Of a stretch of DNA of 64,000 nt, positions 34,359 to 47,335 are shown in pieces. The notes below the pieces were generated by a model. The model saw nothing but the letters and a program-made list of their open reading frames with translations, searched no databases and was not told where the DNA came from. The DNA is taken from contig CAVUKH010000007.1 in the NCBI GenBank assembly GCA_963742035.1, positions 434,001-498,000 of the forward strand, written 5' to 3'. The position numbers were made by a program, and so were the translations under genes. Each line of letters starts with the position of its first letter. Positions within the stretch are counted from its first letter, which is position 1. This stretch comes from Bog-473 sp963742035. GTDB lineage: Bacteria > Actinomycetota > Acidimicrobiia > Acidimicrobiales > RAAP-2.

Positions 34359-35495
34359 TCAGCGCGGGCTCGAGGGCAGCGAGTAGTTCTCGAAGAACTG
34401 CCACATCGTCTCGTCGGCGTTCACGAGGATGATGCCCCGACCGACCCCGGCCAGGATCCAGTTCTTCTTCGGACCCAAGTTCAGGGGGCTGCCCGGCCAG
34501 ACATGCCCTGACCCGGTGAAGCGCCAGAGGGCGACCTCGGTGCCGGATCGGCAGTGCGTGTAGGTGATCGGCGTCGCCGTCTCGCCCGCCGAGATCGATC
34601 CGGCCGCTCCGACGATCACAGTCCCCGCAACGGGCTTCGTGTGGCAGGCGTCCGCCTTCACCCATTGATCGATGCCCTCCATGACCGAGAGCCGGAGCGA
34701 GGGGTTCTGGTTGGACGTGCCGTTGAACGTGGCGATCGGATCGTCGACGCTGTGGAATTCCATGGTCGGCACGGGGCGGGTCGGATGGATGTGTGGGATC
34801 TCGACCTGGCCGGAGACCGAAGAGACGGCGGCGACGTGCCCAGAAGCTTCCGCTGCCATGGCATAGGCCATCATCCCGCCATTGGAGATACCCGTCACAT
34901 ACACCCGCCGGAGGTCAACCGGGGTCTTGGACGCAATGTCTGCAATGACCTTGAGCAGGAAACCGACATCGTCGATGTGCTTGGTGACGGGAAGCCCGCA
35001 GCACCTTCCCGCGTTCCATCCGTACTGTGCGTTCTTGGCCACCGGGTCCGGCGTGAGCACCGTGGCGATGCGGGTCCCATCGGGGTAGGCCACGAGGTAG
35101 CCGTTCATGTCCGCATTGGGATCCATGTCGGACGTGATCTCCTCGAGCTGTGCATTCTGGGTGGCGCCGTGAAGGTTGAGCACCAGGGGCAGCGGCCGGC
35201 CCGAGGCGGCGGCCGGCGGGACATGCAGCCGGTAGTCGCGCCGCATGCCGTCGAAGGTGAGCGTGAAGACGTACGAACCGCTCTGGGGGGCCAACACGGG
35301 GTGGGCGGGCGGGACGGCGGCCCCCGCAGGCGAGCCGAGACCAAAGAGCGCCGCCCCGGCCAGGACGACGAGCGCCGCCGACGTAGACGGGAATCCTCGC
35401 GCCCATGGTGGTCGACTGCGAGTCCCTCGCGCACGCCGGCGCACGTGCCCGGCGTTCCCCCCGTCACGGCCGCGGCCGCGGATGCCGATGGCCAT
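34359..35495 (-). CDS. Secreted PHB-depolymerase-like (LpqC) esterase
   Basis: 378 residues. A basic N-terminus, a hydrophobic signal segment (SAALVVLAGAALFGLG) and an alpha/beta-hydrolase domain of the polyhydroxybutyrate-depolymerase/feruloyl-esterase type: LVLNLHGATQNA, nucleophile elbow TGISNGGMMAY, Asp region SVDDPIATFNG and His in GSGHVWPG. It is probably exported and may degrade esters in the envelope or medium. The frame is open upstream of 35495, but that part is low-quality, so ATG 35495 is taken. A 348-base spacer separates it from divergent pspA. Confidence 0.85.
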   Translation of the reverse strand: MAIGIRGRGRDGGNAGHVRRRARGTRSRPPWARGFPSTSAALVVLAGAALFGLGSPAGAAVPPAHPVLAPQSGSYVFTLTFDGMRRDYRLHVPPAAASGRPLPLVLNLHGATQNAQLEEITSDMDPNADMNGYLVAYPDGTRIATVLTPDPVAKNAQYGWNAGRCCGLPVTKHIDDVGFLLKVIADIASKTPVDLRRVYVTGISNGGMMAYAMAAEASGHVAAVSSVSGQVEIPHIHPTRPVPTMEFHSVDDPIATFNGTSNQNPSLRLSVMEGIDQWVKADACHTKPVAGTVIVGAAGSISAGETATPITYTHCRSGTEVALWRFTGSGHVWPGSPLNLGPKKNWILAGVGRGIILVNADETMWQFFENYSLPSSPR

Positions 35496-35843
35496 GCGCC
35501 AGGAGCCTATGTCGACCGCCTCCCGTCCCTCAGGACAGCGCGGTCGAGGGCTGAGTTCAGGCGAACCCTTCAGCGCCCGATCAGCCTCCACTCGGCATCC
35601 GTGGTCCCGCCCCGCAGGTCGGTCAGCGCTGCATTTGCCAGCGCGCACTCCAGGCACCCACGCCGACCGGGCAGCACTCGCAGATCGCGACATGTCCGGC
35701 ACCCATCTCAACGGGCCGATCGTCGCCGCCTCCGGGTCCTGAGTCGGCTGCGGTTGCCAACCGCCAGGTGCCGCCACGGGGGCACGGACGGGCCGATTCG
35801 AATCTATGGTGGGGTCACGGACCGACCCCTCAGGGAGGGAACC

Positions 35844-36617
35844 ATGGGTATCTTCCAGCGGGCACACGACATTGTGCAGGCCAAGACGAACAAGGCGCTC
35901 GACGCGGCCGAGAAGCCGGACGAGATGCTCGACCTCTCGTACGAGAAGATGCTCGAGCAAATCACCCAGGTGCGACGCGCGCTGGTCGACCTCGCTGCCT
36001 CGAAGAAGCGCCTGGAGCTCCAACAGGAGCAGTTCCAGCACACGGTCGACCACCTGCAGGACCAGGCCAAGCAGGCGCTCTCGGCCAACCGGGAGGACTT
36101 GGCCAAAGAGGCACTGTCGCGCAAGGCGGCCGCCCAGCAGCAGATCGACGAGATGGAGCCGCAGCGCCAGCAACTCGACGAGGAAGAGAAGAAGCTGACC
36201 GCGACACTCGACGCGCTGCAGAAGCGGGTCAACGACTTCCGTACGCAAAAGGAGACCCTCAAGGCGCAGTACACGGCGGCCAAGGCGATCTCGGAGGTCG
36301 ACGAGAGCACCGCCGGCATTTCGAAGTCGTTCAACGACTCCGGGGCATCGCTGCAGCGGGCGCAGGACAAGATCGCCACCATGCAGGCCCGCTCGGGTGC
36401 CCTGGACGAGCTGCTCGAGTCGGGCGTCCTCGAGGACGTGGGTGGCAGCACCGACGACATCCAGAAGGAGCTCGACCAGGTCGGCAAGGACGCCCAGGTG
36501 GACAACGAACTGGCGGCCCTGAAGGCGCAGCTGGGAACGGGAGGCCCACCCGAGCCCGACGCGCTCGCAGCACCGGCTCCAGAGCCCGCCGCAGAAGAGG
36601 CCAAGCCGGCCACCTAG
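35844..36617 (+). CDS. PspA/IM30 family membrane-stress protein
   Basis: 257 residues: MGIFQRAHDIVQAKTNKALD start, then long coiled-coil helices (RRALVDLAASKKRLELQQEQ and NREDLAKEALSRKAAAQQQ onward), typical of PspA, which binds the inner membrane under envelope stress. The C-terminal ~40 residues are Pro/Ala/Glu-rich and disordered, as in many actinobacterial members. A ribosome site AGGGAGGGA precedes ATG 35844. Its stop meets the convergent hydrolase stop directly. Confidence 0.93.
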   Translation: MGIFQRAHDIVQAKTNKALDAAEKPDEMLDLSYEKMLEQITQVRRALVDLAASKKRLELQQEQFQHTVDHLQDQAKQALSANREDLAKEALSRKAAAQQQIDEMEPQRQQLDEEEKKLTATLDALQKRVNDFRTQKETLKAQYTAAKAISEVDESTAGISKSFNDSGASLQRAQDKIATMQARSGALDELLESGVLEDVGGSTDDIQKELDQVGKDAQVDNELAALKAQLGTGGPPEPDALAAPAPEPAAEEAKPAT

Positions 36618-37574
36618 TCAGCCGGGGGACGTCCTCCCCACGAATTGCGCCACGATGTCGGCCAGTTCCGACCCGCGGTCCTCCTGGAGGAAATGACCCG
36701 CACTCTCGATGGTGACGTGCGACTGTCCGGCGGCGCCGGGCGTGTGCGCCTGCAGCACCTCCGCCCAGCCTCCGGTGGCGGGATCGCCGTCGGAGAACGC
36801 AGTGAGCAATGGGCCGTCGAACGTCTCCAGCGCGCGCAGCGTGCGACGATTCAGGGCTGCGCACACGCTGCCGGGGGTCAGGCCCATCAGCAACGGCAGC
36901 TGGCGCGGCCCCGCGCAGAACGTCTCGTCGGGGAACGGCGCGTCGTAGGCCGCCAGGACGGCCTCCGGCACATCCGACTCGGTGGCCCCCTGCACGAAGA
37001 GGCTGGGTCGGAACGGCATGAGCTCCTGGGTCAGGCGCTGGTAGTCGAGCAGCATCTGCTCCACGGTGACGGTACCGTCCGGACCGGCGTGGCAGGCCCA
37101 TTCGAGGCGCCCCGCCAGCGCGGGGTCGGCCGTGTGCAACACGGTGTTGGCGGCGACGATCCGGCGCACCACGCCGGGCATGGCGTTCAGGAGACCGAGA
37201 CCGATCGGGCCGCCCCAGTCCTGGACGACGAGGGTGAGGTCGGTGAGTCCGGCGGCAGCGACGAACGCCGACAGCCAGTCGACGTGGGCCTGCACCGTGT
37301 ACGCGGTGCGGTCGAGCGGCTTGTCCGAACGGCCGAAGCCGATGAGGTCCGGGGCGACGGAACGCAGGCCCCGCTCGGCCAGACGGGCCACCACCGTGCG
37401 GTAGAGGTAGGACCAGGTGGGCTGACCGTGCAGCAGGAGCACGATCTCGCCACCGGCCGGTCCCTCGTCGACGTAGTGCATGCGCAGGCCGTCGGCCAAC
37501 GTCACGTGACGGGGGAGGAAAGGGAATCCCGGCAGGTCAGCGAAGTTCTGCTCGGGAGTCCGTACCACCTGCAC
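36618..37574 (-). CDS. Haloalkane-dehalogenase-like alpha/beta hydrolase
   Basis: 318 residues of the haloalkane dehalogenase family: HGQPTWSYLYR near the start (oxyanion and Trp), the nucleophile Asp in VVQDWGGPIGL, and the catalytic His in SAGHFLQED near the end. The Trp after the nucleophile fits halide binding, but epoxide or other C-X substrates cannot be excluded. GTG 37574 is preferred (VQVVRTPE); a second GTG is at 37568, and the ATG at 37640 would overlap the divergent gene. It converges with pspA. Confidence 0.82.
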   Translation of the reverse strand: MQVVRTPEQNFADLPGFPFLPRHVTLADGLRMHYVDEGPAGGEIVLLLHGQPTWSYLYRTVVARLAERGLRSVAPDLIGFGRSDKPLDRTAYTVQAHVDWLSAFVAAAGLTDLTLVVQDWGGPIGLGLLNAMPGVVRRIVAANTVLHTADPALAGRLEWACHAGPDGTVTVEQMLLDYQRLTQELMPFRPSLFVQGATESDVPEAVLAAYDAPFPDETFCAGPRQLPLLMGLTPGSVCAALNRRTLRALETFDGPLLTAFSDGDPATGGWAEVLQAHTPGAAGQSHVTIESAGHFLQEDRGSELADIVAQFVGRTSPG

Positions 37575-37632
37575 GGCGCTCAGTGTGCCGCACAGGTGGC
37601 ACGCCGGGTGGCGGGCCTGCTGGACTCGGTGC

Positions 37633-38781
37633 ATGAGCACGGAGCGCTGCGACGTGGCCGTGGTCGGTGCCGGACTGGTCGGTCTGGCGCTGGCCTACGA
37701 GCTGGCGTGCCTGGGGGCGACCGTGGTGGTGATCGACGCCGGGCATCCGGGGCGGGCGACCGACGCCGGCGCCGGCATCCTGTCTCCGCTCACCAGCACC
37801 GAGGAGGATCGGGCCCTGTGGCCCTTCCTGCGCCAATCCGGCGCGCACTACCCGGCCCTGTTGTTGCGGATGGAGCTCGACGGCGTCGACGGGGCCGGAT
37901 CGGGCTATGGCCGGTGCGGCCTGCTCTCGATCGGCCTGCGCGAGACCGAGGACGCGTGGTTCGCCCCCTTCGCCGAGGTGGTGCTGCGCCGTTCGCCCGG
38001 CGAGGTCTCCGAGATCACGCCGGAGGAGGCCAACTCGCTCTTCCCACCTCTGGGCCCCGTGCACCGCGTGCTGCATGCGCCCGATTCGGCGCGGGTCGAC
38101 GGCCGCGGCATGGCAGCCGCACTCCGAGCGGCCGCGGCAGCGCGGGGCGTGGCGTTCGTGGCGGGCGCGGCGCACGGCGTGGTGGCCGGCACGGGAGGCG
38201 GACGCCACGTCGACGCCGTGGAGGTGGAAGGGCACCAGAACGTGGCTTGTGGGGCGGTGGCCATCGCCGGTGGCGCCTGGACGGCGGCGGTGGGCGAGTG
38301 GCTCGGCACGCGTCTGCCGGTCGGCCCCACCAAAGGGCAGATCGTGCATCTCGGAGTGGGCGCCGACACGGGCGCGTGGCCCATCGTGCAGCCATTGCTC
38401 ACCCACTATCTCGTGCCGTGGCCCGGAGGTCGGGTGGCCTGCGGAGGCACCTTCGAAGCCGGCGCCGGCTTCTCGGTAGGCGTGACCGCGGCGGGCCTGC
38501 ACGAGCTCCTGCGGGAGTGCCTCACGGTGGCGCCCGGGCTCGACGGCTCGAACTACCTCGAGACGCGTGTCGGTCTGCGACCGACTTCGGCGGACGATCG
38601 CGCCCTGGTGGGGCGACTGCCGGGTTGGGGCAACGCCTGGGTAGCCACGGGCCACGGCGCCAACGGTCTGTTGCAAGGGCCCTTCTCCGCGCGCGCACTG
38701 GCGCACACGATGGCGGACGTCGCTCTCCCGACGGACGAGGCGCCGCTCCCGCTCTCGTTCGAACCCGGCCGCTTCGCCTGA
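37633..38781 (+). CDS. FAD-dependent oxidoreductase (DadA/ThiO family)
   Basis: 382 residues. The FAD-binding motif VAVVGAGLVGLALAYELA near 8-25 (GxGxxG), GAGILSPL and the C-terminal VGLRPTSADDRALVGRLPG and ATGHGANGL blocks define a D-amino-acid/glycine oxidase type enzyme. It oxidises an amine and reduces oxygen or another acceptor; the substrate is unknown. It is divergent from the dehalogenase-like gene with 58 bases between and followed by corA. A second member of the family (thiO) is 2.8 kb downstream on the other strand. Confidence 0.85.
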   Translation: MSTERCDVAVVGAGLVGLALAYELACLGATVVVIDAGHPGRATDAGAGILSPLTSTEEDRALWPFLRQSGAHYPALLLRMELDGVDGAGSGYGRCGLLSIGLRETEDAWFAPFAEVVLRRSPGEVSEITPEEANSLFPPLGPVHRVLHAPDSARVDGRGMAAALRAAAAARGVAFVAGAAHGVVAGTGGGRHVDAVEVEGHQNVACGAVAIAGGAWTAAVGEWLGTRLPVGPTKGQIVHLGVGADTGAWPIVQPLLTHYLVPWPGGRVACGGTFEAGAGFSVGVTAAGLHELLRECLTVAPGLDGSNYLETRVGLRPTSADDRALVGRLPGWGNAWVATGHGANGLLQGPFSARALAHTMADVALPTDEAPLPLSFEPGRFA

Positions 38782-38825
38782 AGATCATCCACCCGGGCGC
38801 GGCCGGGCGCGGGGAGACTGTCACC

Positions 38826-39812
38826 GTGCTGCACGGGACCCTGCGCCAGGGCGGCGCCGACACGCCCGCCACGACGGAAAACGTGCTGGCGGCGCTCGCC
38901 GGTGCTGACTTCTTCTGGCTCGACCTCGAGGACGTCGATGCCGACGGCGAGGTGTCGGAGCTCCTGCGCGTCCACTTCGGCTTCCACCCCTTGGCCGTGC
39001 AGGCAGCGGAGCGCTTCGCGCAGCGTCCCCGGATCGACGAGTACGACGACTTCGTGTACCTGGTGGCCCGCGGCGCCGACCCCGAGGACAAGGGCATTGC
39101 CGAGGTGCACTGTTTCTGGAACGACCGCTACGTCGTCACGGTGCACCGCAGAGACTGCCCGGCACTGGCGGTGGTGCACGAAGGCCTCGAGCGCCATCCC
39201 GCCAATGAGGGAGCCTCGCCCCAGATCGTGGTCGTGTATCGCATCGTCAGCTCCCTGGTGGACGGCTTCTTCCCCTACCTCTCGGACTTCGACGAACGGA
39301 TCGACGCGCTGGAGGACGACATCCTCAAGGCGCCCACCGAGGCCCAACTCTCCGAGCTCTTCGTCATGAAGCGCGCCCTCATGAACGTACGCAGGCTCGT
39401 CGCGCCCCAGCGGGACATGATGGCGAGCATCAATGCGGGCGTGACCGACGTGCCAGGCATGACCGACGAGGCGACCCGCTACTTCCGCGACCTCTACGAC
39501 CACCTGATTCGCCTCGCCGACCTGGTCGACAACTACCGAGATCTCCTCTCGAGCGTCATGGACACGCATCTGTCGACGGTGTCCAACCGCCTGAACGTGG
39601 TGATGAAACAGCTGACCATCATCGCCACCATCTTCCTGCCCCTTAGCTTCCTCACCGGTTTCTTCGGGCAGAACTTCTCCTACATGGTCCGCGTGTGGCT
39701 CGCACCGACCTGGAGCTTCTACGTGCTGGGTATCGGGCTCGAGCTCGCGACCGCCGTGTTCCTCTTCATCCTGTTCCGCCGCAGGGGCTGGCTGAGCGGA
39801 CCAACCGTCTGA
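38826..39812 (+). CDS. CorA-family divalent-cation transporter with GQN motif
   Basis: 328 residues. A cytoplasmic domain of about 260 residues (VDGFFPYLSDFDERIDALEDD) is followed by two C-terminal transmembrane helices (TIIATIFLPLSFLTGFFG and SFYVLGIGLELATAVFLFILF). The pore signature, normally GMN, reads GQN (FFGQNFSYM), as in some actinobacterial CorA/ZntB relatives. Mg2+ or another divalent ion may be transported; the altered motif makes selectivity uncertain. GTG 38826 has a GGGGAGA ribosome site; the frame is open further upstream but overlaps the previous gene. Confidence 0.88.
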   Translation: MLHGTLRQGGADTPATTENVLAALAGADFFWLDLEDVDADGEVSELLRVHFGFHPLAVQAAERFAQRPRIDEYDDFVYLVARGADPEDKGIAEVHCFWNDRYVVTVHRRDCPALAVVHEGLERHPANEGASPQIVVVYRIVSSLVDGFFPYLSDFDERIDALEDDILKAPTEAQLSELFVMKRALMNVRRLVAPQRDMMASINAGVTDVPGMTDEATRYFRDLYDHLIRLADLVDNYRDLLSSVMDTHLSTVSNRLNVVMKQLTIIATIFLPLSFLTGFFGQNFSYMVRVWLAPTWSFYVLGIGLELATAVFLFILFRRRGWLSGPTV

Positions 39813-39833
39813 ACGCCGCGCCTGCGGGTCGCG

Positions 39834-41291
39834 TCAGGGGCGCACGGACGAGAGGGTCGGCAGGCCCTGGGGCCGCTCCGCCGTGTGGGCCTCGTAGCCA
39901 GTCCACCAGTCCTCGCAGCCGTCGGGTACCGGGAAGCCGAGCTGTTTGCGCCGGTCCACCAGGGAGCGGACCGTCTCCTTGTGCTCGCGCACGAGGGCGA
40001 GCGTCCCGGCGTCGCTCTCGCCGATCCGCCCCGCTGCCCAGAGTGACTCCTCCAGGCGCCAGGCCTCGCGGCGGGCCTCGACGATGGCGTGGGTGCCGTC
40101 GGCGATGTCGGCCCGCATGGCGGCGTCACCGTCCGCCAAGAGGTCGGCGGCCCGGAGCCACCCGTAGTCCTTGTTGATGCGCAGGAGCCCCGGCTCGATT
40201 TCGAACAGCCCGACCACATCGACGATCGGGTCGACCGTGGTCAGGGTCGTCCCTTCGGGCAGCTGGATGTTCAGGTTGGCGATCTGCCGCTCCGCCACGC
40301 CGATCATCCCCATGGACCGGAGCCCGATGTAGCCGGCGGGGGCCGCCGCGTAGTCCCGCTCGTCGCGGGGGAGGCGGAGCGGCACCGCCACGACGGCGAT
40401 GATCCGGGTCGCACCGAGCGCCGCCGCCGCCGAGACGGGCACGATCTCGATGACCCCGCCGTCGACGTAGTCGTCGTCGGCCATGGGGTGGGGTGGAAAG
40501 ACGATCGGCACGCTCGCCGAGGCGATGGCGCCGTCGACCAGGTCGACCGGGCCGGCGGACTCCGCCGGGGCCGGAGTGCGGGCGTCGGACTCCACGAGGG
40601 TGCCGTCCTCGGTCACGTAGCGCAGCACCCCGGCGCGCAACGCGGTGACGGCCAGCCGGAGTTTGAGGCCGGGCCGGGCGATGAGCTCGGGATCGACGGC
40701 CCGGACGCCGTCATCGCTGCCGTGCCGCAGCGCGCCTTCGAGTGGGTCCAGGTTGAGGACCGAGCTGCCGCTGCTCCGCAGCTGGCGCCGGACCCGGGGC
40801 AGTCGCAGCCCGGCGCCGGCCACGAGCCGGGCCAGGTGACGCTGCCGCCTCCGCCGGGCCTTGCGGGCCTGGCGCCGCCCCTTGCGACCGGAATCGCACG
40901 CGGGAACCACCTCGTTGCCCGCCAGCACGGTCGACGGGGTCAGGGGGAACGGGGGGCGGGTGCCCTCGGTGATCTCCTGGTGGATCTCGCGCCCGAGCGC
41001 GGTTCCGTCGAGCGCCCCCAGCCACGCCTGCTTGCCGAACACGTGCTCGGTCTGTGTCCAGGCCAGGACGTCACCCTCGATCTCGTTCACCCGGTCCTCG
41101 AACTCCGGGAGCGTGCGGGCCTGGGCCAGGACCGTGGCGGCGATGGCACCGGCGGACGTGGCAGTGATGATGTCGGGGGCGATCCCCTCCACGCCCACCA
41201 GGTACTGGAGCACGCCCACCTCGAAGGACCCCTTGGTGCCGCCGCCGGCCAGGACGAAGGCCGTGGGCCCCGGGCGAAATTCGTCGGACAT
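39834..41291 (-). CDS. Patatin-like phospholipase
   Basis: 485 residues. The glycine-rich oxyanion loop GGGTKGSFEVGVLQ at 16-29, the serine elbow ATSAGAI with Ser46 (first Gly replaced by Ala) and the DGG of DDDYVDGGVIEIVP near 290 form the catalytic dyad set. An unusual Arg/Lys-rich segment (about 135-172, RKGRRQARKARRRRQRHLA) sits in the middle and is absent from typical patatins. It may contact nucleic acid or acidic membrane lipids. It converges with corA and lies 53 bases after thiS on the same strand. Confidence 0.85.
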   Translation of the reverse strand: MSDEFRPGPTAFVLAGGGTKGSFEVGVLQYLVGVEGIAPDIITATSAGAIAATVLAQARTLPEFEDRVNEIEGDVLAWTQTEHVFGKQAWLGALDGTALGREIHQEITEGTRPPFPLTPSTVLAGNEVVPACDSGRKGRRQARKARRRRQRHLARLVAGAGLRLPRVRRQLRSSGSSVLNLDPLEGALRHGSDDGVRAVDPELIARPGLKLRLAVTALRAGVLRYVTEDGTLVESDARTPAPAESAGPVDLVDGAIASASVPIVFPPHPMADDDYVDGGVIEIVPVSAAAALGATRIIAVVAVPLRLPRDERDYAAAPAGYIGLRSMGMIGVAERQIANLNIQLPEGTTLTTVDPIVDVVGLFEIEPGLLRINKDYGWLRAADLLADGDAAMRADIADGTHAIVEARREAWRLEESLWAAGRIGESDAGTLALVREHKETVRSLVDRRKQLGFPVPDGCEDWWTGYEAHTAERPQGLPTLSSVRP

Positions 41292-41344
41292 CGGACGATT
41301 CTGGCACCGGGCGGTCGAGGGCGACAACGTCAGACGGGAAGCCT

Positions 41345-41560
41345 TCAGCCGCCCGCGGCCGCCGTGACCACTTCGACCAGGGAACCGGCGCGGGCGGGCG
41401 TGGTGGCCCACTCCGAGCGTGGGATCACGCAACGGTCGACGGCGACGGCCACGCCCTTGGGGTCCGCTTCGGCCGTCAGCCCGACCACCAGGTCGGCGAT
41501 GGTGGCGCCGGCCCGCACCTCCGTCGCCTCGCCGTTCACCTGCAGCACGAGCGCGGTCAT
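41345..41560 (-). CDS. thiS: Sulfur carrier protein ThiS
   Basis: 71 residues of ubiquitin-like fold ending in the Gly-Gly tail (VVTAAAGG) that is thiocarboxylated to give sulfur for the thiazole ring of thiamine. VNGEATEVRAGATIADLV starts the fold, and AVAVDRCVIPRSEW is typical. It starts by an ATGA overlap with the end of thiO. thiG is not in the window next to it; patatin follows instead. Confidence 0.9.
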   Translation of the reverse strand: MTALVLQVNGEATEVRAGATIADLVVGLTAEADPKGVAVAVDRCVIPRSEWATTPARAGSLVEVVTAAAGG

Positions 41561-42672
41561 GCGGGTGCCAGCGCCTCGATGAGCGGAGCCACGGGTCGGC
41601 GCCCGACGAGATCGACGACCGCCGCCGCGGTGAGAGGGGCGAGCAGGATGCCGTTGCGGTAGTGGCCGACGGCGGCCAGGACACCCTCCAGACCGGTCCA
41701 GCCGATGCGTGGCGTGTTGTCGGGCGTGGCCGGCCGCAACCCGGTCGCGGTCTCGAGCAGCTCGAGCTCGTCGATGCCGGGCACGAGCGCCCGGGCGTCA
41801 CACAGCAGCTCGTGCACGGCGCCCGCCCGCACCGCCGTGTCGTTCCCCCGCTCCTCGACGGTGGCGCCGACGACGACCGAGCCGTCGCGGCGGGGCACCA
41901 GGTACACCGAGCGACCGCGCACCAGGCCGCGCACCGTGCGCGCCAGCAACGGGACCGGCGAAGCGGAGTCGGGCGCCCCCAGGCGCACGATGTGCCCCTT
42001 GACGGGGCGGAGCGGGGGCAGGGCGGCACCGTCCAGGCCGTCAATGGAGGACAGGCCGGTTCCGGCCGCCAGGACCACGTGGTCCGAGCAGAGGCGGCGG
42101 CCGTCCGCCAGGACGAGCGCGGGCCCGTCCTCCAGCGCCTGCACGCGGCTCTCGACGAAGGTCACCCCGCCCCGGCGGCTGCCTTCGGCGAGCGCGCCGA
42201 GCAGCGCCCTGTTGTCCACCTGGTGGTCGCCGGGGACCTCGATGCCGCCCCCCACGGCGGGACTCAGCGCAGGGACCAGGCGCCGACAGTCGCTGGCACT
42301 GCGCCGGTACGCCTCGAGGCCCAGCGCGTGCTGGTGGGCGAGGAGGTCGTCGAGACTGGCGCGATCGGACGCATTGAGGGCCACCGTCACCGTGCCCGTC
42401 GTGTCGTAGCCGATGTCGCGACCGGTGGCGTCCTCCAGCCCCCGGGCGAAGGCGGGCCACTGCAGAGCACCCTCCACCAGCAGCGCGGTCAGGGCAGACT
42501 CGCCGAACTGCGCCTCGGTCACCGGAGCGAGCATGCCGGCCGCCACCCAGGACGCGCCGTCGTGGCCCGGGTCCGGCGCAACCACCGTCACGGCATGACC
42601 GTTGCGTGACAATTCCCACGCGCAGGCCAGGCCGATGACCCCGCCCCCGACGACATGGACGCGCCATCCCAT
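41557..42672 (-). CDS. thiO: Glycine oxidase ThiO
   Basis: 371 residues: FAD motif VHVVGGGVIGLACAWELS at 5-22, ASWVAAGMLAPVTEAQFG (the ThiO-type GML block), and the C-terminal ETATGLRPATPDNTPRIG. It makes the glycine imine used by ThiG. It starts ~100 bases from the divergent gltB and overlaps thiS by four bases. No TPP riboswitch is recognisable in the 100-base leader. Confidence 0.88.
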   Translation of the reverse strand: MGWRVHVVGGGVIGLACAWELSRNGHAVTVVAPDPGHDGASWVAAGMLAPVTEAQFGESALTALLVEGALQWPAFARGLEDATGRDIGYDTTGTVTVALNASDRASLDDLLAHQHALGLEAYRRSASDCRRLVPALSPAVGGGIEVPGDHQVDNRALLGALAEGSRRGGVTFVESRVQALEDGPALVLADGRRLCSDHVVLAAGTGLSSIDGLDGAALPPLRPVKGHIVRLGAPDSASPVPLLARTVRGLVRGRSVYLVPRRDGSVVVGATVEERGNDTAVRAGAVHELLCDARALVPGIDELELLETATGLRPATPDNTPRIGWTGLEGVLAAVGHYRNGILLAPLTAAAVVDLVGRRPVAPLIEALAPA

Positions 42673-42772
42673 GTGCCAAGCCTACGAGAGCCGTCGTGTA
42701 TCCTGTCCTTTCGACTTCGGGCCAACGTCGTCCCGGTATCCGTGCACCATCTCCTCATTCGGAAGGACGCCG

Positions 42773-47327
<4,555 letters not shown>

Positions 47328-47335
<8 letters not shown>

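Noticed and set aside
34554..36617. Plus-strand long frame over the esterase gene
   Set aside because: Only its last part (from ATG 35844) is real (pspA); the rest is antisense to the PHB-depolymerase-like gene.
39834..42044. Continuous 736-codon minus frame across patatin and thiS-thiO
   Set aside because: The upstream part is out of frame with thiS and thiO; the patatin start at 41291 is well supported.
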